A stretch of DNA of 64,000 bases. It comes from Vibrio aestuarianus. Its GTDB lineage: Bacteria; Pseudomonadota; Gammaproteobacteria; Enterobacterales; Vibrionaceae. Under the pieces are notes generated by a model, which was not told the origin of the DNA, did not search any database, and saw only the letters and a list, made by a program, of their open reading frames with translations. The stretch covers positions 46,247 through 110,246 of the forward strand of contig NZ_JAAZTU010000013.1 of NCBI RefSeq assembly GCF_012395185.1. Reading direction: 5' to 3'. The first letter of the stretch is position 1. The number at the start of each line of letters is the position of its first letter. Of the stretch, positions 34,037 to 42,533 are shown one piece after another. Position numbers and translations under genes: made by a program.

Positions 34037-35857
34037 TTAAAGTTCTCTAACTACTCTAAAACCAACATAGTTAGCAGATGTAGCAGGAGCGATAAAGAGT
34101 TTGCCATGAGCGGCCGCTGTCGATGGAGAAAAGCTCCATGCTCCACCTTTTGCTTTACCTACAGGGTCATTGGTCCATTCCCAAACATTACCTACGACGT
34201 CATAGATACCCAAGTTATTAGGTGCAAATGACTTAACTGGTGAGGTGCTTTTATTTGACCAAGGAGTGCCACTCCAGCCTGTATTGGCTTTTCCTGTACC
34301 AAAGTCATTGCCCCACCAGTAATCGGTTTGTGCCCCAGCTCTCGCCGCTATTTCCCATTCGTCTTCGGTTGGAAGGCGGTAGGTATAGCCAGTCTGTTTA
34401 CTTAGCCAACGAGTATAAGCTTTAGCGTCATTTTGGCTGATGCACACGACCGGAGATTGGCTTAATTGTTTAAAGCCGGGATCGCGCCAGTAGCTTCCGG
34501 CAATCGGAGTGATCTCAGACTCAGAGACTGTGGTACAAAGTTTTTGTAACTCAGCATCCGTTTGATAAGTCGTTTGATTAATAAAGGTTTCAAATTGACC
34601 AACCGTGATTGGTGTTGTTCCAATTGCGAAAGCATGATCAAGGCGAATCTGTTTTGACGCATGTTCACCAATTAAGTATTCACCGGAAATTAATGTGACA
34701 AGCTCTGGGGCTTTAATATCCCCCTTTAATGTGTCGGCAAACTTATGGCCAGCTTTTAATATATTGTCTTTTTCACGCAAAACGGCTCGCAACGTATTGT
34801 CTGATGTGATTTTGAGCTCTTGATGGAAAGAGTGATAACCTTCTTTTTCTATTGTTACGACATGAGGTCCAACAGGAAGCATCACCTCAACGGGGGTACT
34901 GCCGTAGTGAACGCTATCAATGGTGACTTTGTCACTGTATTGGTTAGAACGAATAGAGAGTGTGACCCAGGCTACCTCTTTCTGCTTTTCACCGTTTGGC
35001 GAGTATTCTCCAGGGGCGAAACAGTATTGTGAATCGACATTCAGTAGTTTGCAGGGAGTATTTTCACTAGGTCTTGCGTCCAGTTGTACATCCAGTACGG
35101 TTTTGAACTTGTTGCCACTGTAAAATCCCGATTCTACGGCTTTATGACGTAGCACATGAATGTTGAGTGACACATTCGCTAAGTGCTGCTTCACTAGGTT
35201 AGATTCAGTAGTTTGATCGATTAAGTGACTTTGGTATTGGTTAACGGCTTTTTGTAAGGCTAAATCGTTAGTTTGTTTTGCGCATTGAGCGAGTGTCATG
35301 TCTGCACTACATGCATTAGTAAAGCTGACCGTTTGCTCACCGTTTTGTCTGAGCTCACCTTTTAAACGTTCAACGCGTGCACGCAACTTATGTTGCTCTA
35401 ATTCAGCAATGCCTTTTTCGACGGTATGTTGAGCCGCTTTTTTTTCAGCCAGTAGGGCTTCGAGCTCTTGGAGTTTTTGCTCTGCTTCTAAACGTGCTTT
35501 CTGGTTTTGCTTTACATTGGCCCAAGCCGACTGATAGGCATTTTGAGATGGCATGATGTCCAGATCAGGGTCATCGATCATTTTCATGTAGTCGCGTTCT
35601 AAATCGGCTTTCGCTTTAGTGAGCGCGGCATCTAAGCTTTGGGTCTGTTGATTAAGCCTATCTAGTTCGCTTTGGTGATTATTGACCATCACCTGCTGAT
35701 CATTGGCTGCCGTTTGGGCTGCTTGTAACTCGGACTGTTTAGTAAACAACGCGTCATCAATGGCAATAACTGAGGAAGGCGTTCCTTCTGCCATCGTCGA
35801 CGTTGCCACTAAGCAAGGCGAAAGTGCTAATAAGAGAGCGGGTAAACCTTGTCGCAT
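34037..35857 (-). CDS. Exported coiled-coil/PEGA protein with a formylglycine-generating-enzyme-like domain
   Basis: The 606-residue protein has a signal peptide (about 1-23), long coiled coils (about 30-175), a Cys-containing segment ACSADMTLAQC (about 187-197), LLNVDSQYC, a PEGA domain (about 300-365, STPVEVMLPVGPHVVTIEKEGY), and a C-terminal FGE/SUMF1-type domain (about 385-606) with GTTPITVGQFETF and NVWEWT. The closing segment GGAWSFSPS lacks the Cys pair that true formylglycine-generating enzymes use, so a binding rather than catalytic role is likely. Its first 365 residues are paralogous to the next gene upstream. Function is unknown. Confidence 0.8.
   Translation of the reverse strand: MRQGLPALLLALSPCLVATSTMAEGTPSSVIAIDDALFTKQSELQAAQTAANDQQVMVNNHQSELDRLNQQTQSLDAALTKAKADLERDYMKMIDDPDLDIMPSQNAYQSAWANVKQNQKARLEAEQKLQELEALLAEKKAAQHTVEKGIAELEQHKLRARVERLKGELRQNGEQTVSFTNACSADMTLAQCAKQTNDLALQKAVNQYQSHLIDQTTESNLVKQHLANVSLNIHVLRHKAVESGFYSGNKFKTVLDVQLDARPSENTPCKLLNVDSQYCFAPGEYSPNGEKQKEVAWVTLSIRSNQYSDKVTIDSVHYGSTPVEVMLPVGPHVVTIEKEGYHSFHQELKITSDNTLRAVLREKDNILKAGHKFADTLKGDIKAPELVTLISGEYLIGEHASKQIRLDHAFAIGTTPITVGQFETFINQTTYQTDAELQKLCTTVSESEITPIAGSYWRDPGFKQLSQSPVVCISQNDAKAYTRWLSKQTGYTYRLPTEDEWEIAARAGAQTDYWWGNDFGTGKANTGWSGTPWSNKSTSPVKSFAPNNLGIYDVVGNVWEWTNDPVGKAKGGAWSFSPSTAAAHGKLFIAPATSANYVGFRVVREL
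34630..34641 (+). repeat. Exact RctB 12-mer outside the origin (within the FGE-like gene)
   Basis: AAGCATGATCAAGG here equals the origin copy at 3147-3160 over 14 bases. It is inside coding sequence (codons for LDHAF). Related exact or near-exact copies are at 37765-37776 (TGATCATGCTTT) and 40427-40438 (TTGATCATGCTT). Whether RctB binds is not shown. Confidence 0.5.
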
Positions 35858-35906
35858 TGTTATCTACTTCAGTTAGGTTATTAGTTCATTGTGACTATTC
35901 TAAACG

Positions 35907-35963
35907 AAAACGCCATTTTGTCTGAAGTCATCTTTCAATAACTTAGTGACAAAATGGCGTTTT
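35907..35963. repeat. Long perfect inverted repeat (16-bp arms)
   Basis: AAAACGCCATTTTGTC (35907-35922) and its exact complement (35948-35963) are separated by 25 bp. The element lies between the two paralogous PEGA genes. As RNA it would form a long stem on either strand, followed by only a short T run, so it could be a terminator, an attenuator or an mRNA-stabilising stem. Confidence 0.75.
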
Positions 35964-36014
35964 AACCGCATCTTTGTGAATTACGACAGAAAAACTGCGT
36001 TATCTGCGGACTAT

Positions 36015-37118
36015 TTAGCTATCTTTGTTTGGTCTAAGTTTGACCCAAACCGTATCGTTGCCGTTAATCGTGAGCACACGATTGTAGGTTTCGTAACCAT
36101 CTTTCGATACCGTTACTTGGTGGCGGCCACTTGGTAGGACGATTTCAACCGGTGTACTACCATAGTTAATGCCATTGATCGTCACAGCGTCATTGTACTG
36201 GTCTGAACGGACAGTAACATTTGCCCACTGTTTGTCATTCTTTTTTGTGCCTTCCGATGTTCCGCCTTTTAAGCAATATCTAGAAGAAACATTCAACAAC
36301 TTACAAGCAGCAACGGCTTCTGGTTTTGCCTGAAGCTGGGCTTGCATTTGCGTGAAATATTCATTGTTACCTTCGAAACCACTGCGGATGATCTGACTTT
36401 CTTGCACAAAGATATTGAGCTCAACACCTTTGAGGTTTTGCTTGGCAATAACCGATTCAGTCAAGTTATCAAGCAATTTAGCACGGAATGACTTCACTGC
36501 TTTTTGTTTTGTTAGATGTTGTCCTTGATTAGAACATTCACCTAGCGTCATCGTAGTAGAACAAGCCGTTTTATAGCTTGTTTCGAGAACACTGCTTTCA
36601 CGCAGTTCTGCTTCTAAGCGTTTTACTCTTGCTTCAATGCGTGATTCTGCAAGGTTTGAGTATTCATTACTCAAGCGAGCTTGCTTTTGTTTAATTTGAG
36701 ACAAACGCATTTCACTTTCGGTCATGGTTTGATTGTTCTCGAGCTTCTCAGCTTGGTTCTGTTTTACTGCAGACCAAGTTTCTTGGTACCTCTTTTGAAA
36801 TGAGACTAAATCTGTATCTGGATCATCTAAAAGACGGCCATATTGTTTGTCCAATGCAGACTTAGCGCGATTTCGCTTAGCATTAAGCTCTTCACCTTCA
36901 CGCTGAAGGCGAGCTTGTTCATTTTTGAGTTGTTGAAGCTTGGCTCCCTCTGCTTCATATTCTGAAGAAATCGCGTCGATTTCACTCTGTTTAGTAGTCA
37001 TTTTTTCATCGATAGCGGTGACAGGATCAACCTGAGTAACTTCTTCCGCGTACACCGATGCAGATACCCAAATAGGGCTTAGCGCAAGCAATAGCGCTGG
37101 GATGTGACGTGTGATCAT
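36015..37118 (-). CDS. Exported coiled-coil/PEGA-domain protein
   Basis: The start at 37118 (after AGGGACCT) gives 367 residues with a signal peptide ending near VYAEE. The frame is open to 37208 but that extension has no ribosome-binding site. Coiled coils (about 25-170), the segment ACSTTMTLGECS, LLNVSSRYC and a C-terminal PEGA domain (about 300-365, GSTPVEIVLPSGRHQVTVSKDGY) line up with the neighbouring gene. Shared words include PALLLALSP, TKQSE and VKQNQ. This copy lacks the FGE-like domain. PEGA domains are often found in surface or cell-envelope proteins. The pair looks like a tandem duplication with later domain gain or loss. Confidence 0.8.
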   Translation of the reverse strand: MITRHIPALLLALSPIWVSASVYAEEVTQVDPVTAIDEKMTTKQSEIDAISSEYEAEGAKLQQLKNEQARLQREGEELNAKRNRAKSALDKQYGRLLDDPDTDLVSFQKRYQETWSAVKQNQAEKLENNQTMTESEMRLSQIKQKQARLSNEYSNLAESRIEARVKRLEAELRESSVLETSYKTACSTTMTLGECSNQGQHLTKQKAVKSFRAKLLDNLTESVIAKQNLKGVELNIFVQESQIIRSGFEGNNEYFTQMQAQLQAKPEAVAACKLLNVSSRYCLKGGTSEGTKKNDKQWANVTVRSDQYNDAVTINGINYGSTPVEIVLPSGRHQVTVSKDGYETYNRVLTINGNDTVWVKLRPNKDS

Positions 37119-37543
37119 AGGTCCCTGCAACAAATTAACGTTTAACCACAAAAGTGGGAAAGACAAACTTTTGACAGCTGTAGTAGATAAGCTGTTTTCG
37201 TAATGCAAATTCTATTCCGAATAACACCTAAATTTATTGAAATCTGCCAATAGGTGACTGATTTTTTAAATTTTATAAGTGCGCATCCTCATTTTGAGCC
37301 TAATGACGAAATATGCAAGCCTCTATTTTCGATCTACTTAGGGGTTTTGGGATTGAACACGCATTGACCGTAATTTATGTGCACTTGATCATTGTTCCGA
37401 TTTGAGAATCGAAACTAATTTCACCCATGGACATTTTTTTTATATGTGCTTTGATGATTATATGGTTAAAAAGGACGGCTTTATTTTGGCTCTTGATAGT
37501 TTTGTTATAACATTTGGCAATCAATCCAATGTGATGTTCGAAA
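37119..37543. other. Intergenic region between the PEGA gene and the put regulator
   Basis: This 425-bp divergent region is AT-rich and should hold both promoters. I see no gene. It contains TTGATCATTGTTCCG (37385-37399), which shares 14 bases with the origin motif at 3548-3561 and is a candidate extra RctB 12-mer. Confidence 0.55.
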
Positions 37544-38368
37544 ATGAGTGATATTGCGCCGATTAAGCGAGTTAACTACCAGCTAAATGACAAAGTTTTG
37601 TCGCCAAAACCTGCGGAGTTGGTGACGTTACCCTCGTATATGGATTGTCATGAGCATAGCTATACGCAAATTGTCATTGGACTTAAAGGTCAGGCTGAAT
37701 TTGAAGTTCAAGGCGTGGGTAACTTAGTCGGCCCTGGGCAGGGGTGTGTGGTGACATCTGGCTCTGATCATGCTTTCGGTGGCGTGGTGGGGCAGTCTGA
37801 TATTTTAGTATTGAACATGGCCTTGCCCAGTAACGATGATCCTTTATTACTACAAAAAATCAATGAGATATCGAGTGCGGATACTTATTTTAAGCTTGAT
37901 GGTCAAATTCAAAAATTGATCCATCTACTGGTCAAGGAAATGCAGTCAAACCCTGATGACCTACTGCTGAGTCGCGCATGTAATGATACCGTTATCGCTT
38001 TGCTACAACGCCATATCTCGGTGTTTGACACTCACCGTAAAGAGTCTCGCTTTGATCTTGAAGTGATCGATCGCTATATCGAATTGCATTTAAGCCATAA
38101 GATTTCGGTCGCTCAATTAGCAGGCAGTGTATTTCTGGGTGAAAGTCAGTTTCATATGTTATTTAAAGAACAGATGGGCATTACACCGCATCAATATCTA
38201 CTCGGTAAGAGAATTGATATGGCGAAAACATTGATTGAGCAAGGACGTTTAAGTTTTGGTCAAATTGCTGAACTGACAGGGTTTTCCGGACAAAGTACTT
38301 TTACTCATTCATTTACTCGCCTACAAGGTGTTTCTCCTTCCCAGTACAAGAAAATGTGTCGCAGTTGA
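37544..38368 (+). CDS. putR: AraC-family regulator next to putA (PutR-like)
   Basis: The 274-residue protein has an N-terminal cupin-like domain (about 20-110, HEHSYTQIVIGLKGQAEFEV) and a C-terminal double helix-turn-helix of the AraC/XylS type (about 170-274). The latter includes KISVAQLAGSVFLGESQFHMLFKEQ and IAELTGFSGQSTFTHSFTR. Its position directly upstream of putA fits PutR, the AraC-type activator of putAP in V. vulnificus as I recall it. Proline-dependent activation is inferred from this context. The ribosome-binding site before the ATG at 37544 is weak. Confidence 0.8.
   Translation: MSDIAPIKRVNYQLNDKVLSPKPAELVTLPSYMDCHEHSYTQIVIGLKGQAEFEVQGVGNLVGPGQGCVVTSGSDHAFGGVVGQSDILVLNMALPSNDDPLLLQKINEISSADTYFKLDGQIQKLIHLLVKEMQSNPDDLLLSRACNDTVIALLQRHISVFDTHRKESRFDLEVIDRYIELHLSHKISVAQLAGSVFLGESQFHMLFKEQMGITPHQYLLGKRIDMAKTLIEQGRLSFGQIAELTGFSGQSTFTHSFTRLQGVSPSQYKKMCRS
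37765..37776 (+). repeat. RctB 12-mer-like motif within the put regulator gene
   Basis: CTGATCATGCTTTC matches 13 of 14 bases of the array copy at 3715. It encodes SDHAF. It contains a Dam site. Binding is unproven. Confidence 0.45.
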
Positions 38369-38622
38369 GGACATTTTTTCCTATTTCTTTTCTAAGCTTG
38401 TTTTTTCTGTGTCTTCAGTTTAGTTAAATTCTAGCAACAAGGTAGCAATTTACGGCATAACGTGTGGCTTTCTTTGATGTGATTGTGTTTTTATTTTGTT
38501 AATAGCCAGAGTTTTTAGCAAAAAGCTCGGAGTTTTTGACAAGTATTCTTCTCGGGCTCAAAATACACTGCTAGCCATTGCAGGAAACCCGACCTTTTCG
38601 GGTGTGAGATTGAGGAAAACGC

Positions 38623-41600
38623 ATGTTTACAGCAACAGATGTGTTGAAAGCTGAGTTTGTCGAGCAACCGCTTGATAAGCTTTGGCCGCTGATCTCGCCA
38701 CTTTATATGGTGGACGAATCCCAATGGCTAAAACAATTGCTTCCATTAGCAACTCCGACGGAGCCTGAAAAGTCGGCAATGTCGAGCAAAACCACATTAT
38801 TAATTGAAGCGATACGAGCTGACAAAAAGTCAGTTCAGATGATTGATGCCCTGTTACTTGAGTACAGCTTAGATACACAAGAAGGCATTTTGCTGATGTG
38901 CTTAGCTGAAGCATTGATGCGTATCCCTGATACTGAAACGGCTGATGCCTTTATCAAAGATCGTCTCAGCGTGGCGGACTGGAAATCTCACCTTAAGAAT
39001 TCTGAATCAGTTTTTGTTAATGCCTCAACATGGGGTTTAATGTTAACGGGTAAAGTTGTTGGTTTATCAGACTCGGAAACTGCCAGTCCAGCACAAGCAT
39101 TGAATCGATTAGTCAACAAACTTTCAGAACCCGTTATTCGCAAAGCGATGCACCAAGCAATGAAAGTAATGGGCCATCAATTTGTTTTGGGGCGCACCAT
39201 TGCTGAAGCACAGAAGAATGGCCGCCCGATGCGTGATAAGGGTTACACCTATTCATTTGATATGCTCGGTGAAGCAGCGCTGACAACAGCCGATGCTAAC
39301 AAGTATTTCAAAGACTATTTGATGGCGATTGAGGCAGTTGGTCGTGACCAATATGGTTTGGAAACAAGCCCAGCCCCCTCGGTTTCCATTAAGCTTTCCG
39401 CATTACATCCTCGTTATGAAGTGGCAAATGAAGAACGCGTTCTCACCGAACTTTACGGCACATTACTCTCGCTTTTGGAACGTGCAGTTGAACTAAATGT
39501 GGCGATTACAATTGATGCGGAAGAGGCTGATCGCCTTGAGCTATCGCTTAAGCTTTTTGAGAAAGTCTATCGCAGCGATTTAGTGAAAGGATGGGGTAAG
39601 TTTGGGTTAGTGGTGCAAGCTTACTCTAAACGTGCTTTACCTGTTTTGATGTGGCTAAATGGACTTGCTAAAGCTCAAGGAGATTTAATTCCGCTGCGTC
39701 TAGTCAAAGGGGCTTACTGGGACAGTGAAGTCAAATGGTCACAGCAAGCAGGCTATAGCAATTACCCAGTCTATACTCGTAAAGAAGCGACTGATGTTGC
39801 CTACCTTGCGTGCGCCCGCTTCCTACTTAGTGAGAATGTTCGCGGTAATATTTTTCCACAATTTGCTAGCCATAATGCGCAAACCGTGACGGCAATTGCA
39901 GTGATGGCGCAGCACAAAGATTTTGAATTCCAACGCTTACATGGAATGGGTGACGCTCTCTACCACCATGCAATGAGCGCCTACAAGCAGTCTGTGCGTA
40001 TTTATGCACCTGTTGGCAGCCACAAAGACTTGCTACCGTACTTGGTACGCCGTTTACTAGAAAATGGGGCAAATAGTTCGTTTGTTCACCGCTTGGTGGA
40101 TGCTCGTTGTCCTATCAGCAGCCTAACTCAACACCCGGTTGATATGCTGCTAGCGTACGACACACTGTACAACAACAAAATTCCATTACCTTCGAATATC
40201 TTCCCTGAGCGAGCGAACTCGTACGGAGTTAATATTGATATCGAAAGTGAAGCAAAACCTTTTGCAGAGAAAGTGGAAGCGTGGTTAAGCAAGCAATGGC
40301 GTGCTGCACCAGTTATCGGTGGTACTGACCACTACCAAAGCATGGTGAACCAAGGCGTTGAGCCTGAAGTAGTCTCCGCACCTTATGATCGCCGAGTTGA
40401 AGTTGGTCAGGTGATGTTTGCTAACCTTGATCATGCTTCCGCTGCTATTGAGGTGGCTGCGCAAGCCTTTGAAGCGTGGAATCTGCAACCTTCAACGCAA
40501 CGCGCTGAAAAATTAGACAAACTTGCTGATTTATTGGAAGAGAATCTTGCTGAATTAGTTGCGCTTTGCCATCAAGAGGCGGGTAAAACAATTCACGATA
40601 GTATTGATGAAGTTCGTGAAGCGGTGGATTTTTGTCGCTATTACGCTAAGCAAGTCGCAACATTAAAACCATTTGAAGTAGAAAGTTTTGATGGCGAAAC
40701 ACGTCAAGTTTGTCGTGAGGGGCGGGGTGTCTTTGTGTGTATCAGCCCGTGGAATTTCCCACTGGCAATTTTCCTTGGTCAAATTGCTGCGGCGCTGGTC
40801 GCTGGTAATACGGTTGTGGCAAAACCTGCGGAGCAAACCAGTTTAATTGCAGCGCGAGCTGTAGAGCTGATGCTAGAAGCTGGCTTCCCAACAGGTGTGA
40901 TTCAACTCCTCCCTGGACGTGGCGCTGAAATTGGTAGTGCATTGACCTCTCATCCAGCAATTGCGGGAGTAGTGTTTACCGGTTCGACGGCAACGGCGCA
41001 ACGTATTAATAAGACGTTGGCGGAACGCGATGCAGCCCCAGTACCATTTATTGCCGAGACTGGTGGCCAAAATGCGATGATCGTTGATAGCACCGCGTTA
41101 CCAGAGCAGGTCGTGCGAGATGTTATTCGCTCGGCATTTGCCTCCGCAGGGCAACGTTGTTCGGCATTACGGGTGTTGTTTGTTCAACAAGATATCGCTG
41201 ATCGTATTATTAATTTGATCCAAGGTGCGATGAACGAGCTTAGCGTCGGTATTCCCCATTTACACAGCACGGATGTGGGTCCTGTGATTGATGATAAAGC
41301 CAAGCAAAAATTGCTTGCTCACATTGAACATATGACGCAAACACAAAAAAAAGTAGCTCAATTGACCCTCAGTGAGGCGTGTGATCTGGGTGACTTTGTG
41401 CCTCCTACTGCTTTTGAAATCTCGGATATTTCTTGTTTAACGGAAGAGCAGTTTGGTCCAATTTTACACATTGTTCGCTTTAAAGCGCGTGAGTTAACCG
41501 ATGTCGTTGAGCAAATTAATCAAACAGGCTTTGGCTTAACCATGGGCATTCATAGCCGTAATGAAACAACGTATCGCTGGGTAGAGAAACATGCTCGTGT

Positions 41601-41745
41601 TGGCAACTGTTACATCAACCGTGACCAAGTCGGTGCAGTGGTCGGTGTTCAACCATTTGGTGGCCAAGGGCTTTCAGGCACTGGACCTAAAGCGGGTGGG
41701 CCTCATTACCTGTATCGTTTTACGCAAACTGTATTTGCTCATTAA
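38623..41745 (+). CDS. putA: Bifunctional proline dehydrogenase / pyrroline-5-carboxylate dehydrogenase PutA
   Basis: The 1040-residue enzyme converts proline to glutamate in two steps at the inner face of the membrane. The FAD-dependent proline dehydrogenase barrel (about 130-480) shows SIKLSALHPRYE and RLVKGAYWD. The aldehyde dehydrogenase part (about 540-1035) has SPWNFPLAIF, FTGSTATA, catalytic Glu in FIAETGGQN and catalytic Cys in SAGQRCSALR. The N-terminal ribbon-helix-helix DNA-binding domain of E. coli PutA is missing, so this is a short, non-regulatory PutA, which fits the separate AraC-type regulator upstream. It heads a putA - ALDH-like - putP set. Confidence 0.96.
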   Translation: MFTATDVLKAEFVEQPLDKLWPLISPLYMVDESQWLKQLLPLATPTEPEKSAMSSKTTLLIEAIRADKKSVQMIDALLLEYSLDTQEGILLMCLAEALMRIPDTETADAFIKDRLSVADWKSHLKNSESVFVNASTWGLMLTGKVVGLSDSETASPAQALNRLVNKLSEPVIRKAMHQAMKVMGHQFVLGRTIAEAQKNGRPMRDKGYTYSFDMLGEAALTTADANKYFKDYLMAIEAVGRDQYGLETSPAPSVSIKLSALHPRYEVANEERVLTELYGTLLSLLERAVELNVAITIDAEEADRLELSLKLFEKVYRSDLVKGWGKFGLVVQAYSKRALPVLMWLNGLAKAQGDLIPLRLVKGAYWDSEVKWSQQAGYSNYPVYTRKEATDVAYLACARFLLSENVRGNIFPQFASHNAQTVTAIAVMAQHKDFEFQRLHGMGDALYHHAMSAYKQSVRIYAPVGSHKDLLPYLVRRLLENGANSSFVHRLVDARCPISSLTQHPVDMLLAYDTLYNNKIPLPSNIFPERANSYGVNIDIESEAKPFAEKVEAWLSKQWRAAPVIGGTDHYQSMVNQGVEPEVVSAPYDRRVEVGQVMFANLDHASAAIEVAAQAFEAWNLQPSTQRAEKLDKLADLLEENLAELVALCHQEAGKTIHDSIDEVREAVDFCRYYAKQVATLKPFEVESFDGETRQVCREGRGVFVCISPWNFPLAIFLGQIAAALVAGNTVVAKPAEQTSLIAARAVELMLEAGFPTGVIQLLPGRGAEIGSALTSHPAIAGVVFTGSTATAQRINKTLAERDAAPVPFIAETGGQNAMIVDSTALPEQVVRDVIRSAFASAGQRCSALRVLFVQQDIADRIINLIQGAMNELSVGIPHLHSTDVGPVIDDKAKQKLLAHIEHMTQTQKKVAQLTLSEACDLGDFVPPTAFEISDISCLTEEQFGPILHIVRFKARELTDVVEQINQTGFGLTMGIHSRNETTYRWVEKHARVGNCYINRDQVGAVVGVQPFGGQGLSGTGPKAGGPHYLYRFTQTVFAH
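40427..40438 (+). repeat. Exact RctB 12-mer within putA
   Basis: TTGATCATGCTT is identical to the origin copies at 3428 and 3715. It encodes LDHAS in putA, away from catalytic motifs. Binding is unproven. Confidence 0.45.
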
Positions 41746-41766
41746 TTCAAGCGAAGGAGAAGTATT

Positions 41767-42465
41767 ATGGTTCATCAAGTGACTCGTTTTTCCGACGCTT
41801 TTTCAGCATGGGAAAACTGGAACATTACCGACTTTGACTCTAAATGTGAGTGCTTACTTTCATTTAAAGGTTTATTACAAAGTTCTATTCCACAGTTGGC
41901 TAAAGTCATGTCTTATCATCTTCATCAGGCTTCTGCTTTGTTGGCGCAACCGCATCAGCTTATCGGACCCACTGGAGAAACCAATGAGCTTTATACCGCT
42001 GGGCGTGGGGTTGCCCTCATCATTCAAGGTGAGAATAGCGATAAAGCGAAACAAGCTTCGGTTGCTCAACTTTGCGCCGCGCTTGTCGCGGGTAATAGCG
42101 TTGTCTTTTGTAGTGACGATATTGAGTTAACCCAAGCTCTGCAGGCTGCTTTTGAGCAATCTTCTTTACCGGCTAACGTGATTCAATTTTCATCTTTTGA
42201 TGCCTATCACCAGTTGATGGAATCAGACGTAAGATGTCTAGGTTATGTTGGCCACACCTCGGTTGAACGTACGCTCAACCGTCAGCTAGCAAGTCGCACT
42301 GGTGCGATTGTCAGCCTAGTGTCTGAAACGGATTTGAACGCTATTCCGGTAGCACATGATCCACATTTATCGTTGCGCTTTATTACCGAGCGTACTCGCA
42401 CAATAAATATAACAGCAGTGGGTGGTAATGCGACCTTGCTTGAACTTGGTAGCGAAACCCACTAA
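41767..42465 (+). CDS. ALDH-superfamily-like protein of the put operon (no catalytic Cys)
   Basis: The 232-residue protein lies 21 bp after putA and follows GAAGGAGAAGTATT. It aligns by eye with a Rossmann part of an aldehyde dehydrogenase: GPTGETNELYTAGRGVALII, then AQLCAALVAGNSVVFCSDD, then LGYVGHTSVERTLNRQLASR. The Cys- and Glu-containing catalytic segments are missing. It resembles the extra ALDH-superfamily domain that longer PutA proteins carry at their C-terminus, which helps assembly and closes the substrate tunnel. A similar gene is annotated as pyrroline-5-carboxylate dehydrogenase in V. cholerae, but independent activity is unlikely. Confidence 0.7.
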   Translation: MVHQVTRFSDAFSAWENWNITDFDSKCECLLSFKGLLQSSIPQLAKVMSYHLHQASALLAQPHQLIGPTGETNELYTAGRGVALIIQGENSDKAKQASVAQLCAALVAGNSVVFCSDDIELTQALQAAFEQSSLPANVIQFSSFDAYHQLMESDVRCLGYVGHTSVERTLNRQLASRTGAIVSLVSETDLNAIPVAHDPHLSLRFITERTRTINITAVGGNATLLELGSETH

Positions 42466-42481
42466 TCCTTTCTGTTTTATT

Positions 42482-42499
42482 CCCCTCCTTCGGGAGGGG
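42482..42499 (+). other. Stable hairpin between the ALDH-like gene and putP
   Basis: CCCCTCC and GGAGGGG pair around a TTCG tetraloop. No T run follows, so it is more likely an mRNA processing or stability element than a full terminator. It lies 34 bp before the putP start. Confidence 0.6.
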
Positions 42500-42533
42500 C
42501 ATGGAAGGCGATCTTTTAAAGAGGACAAACACA

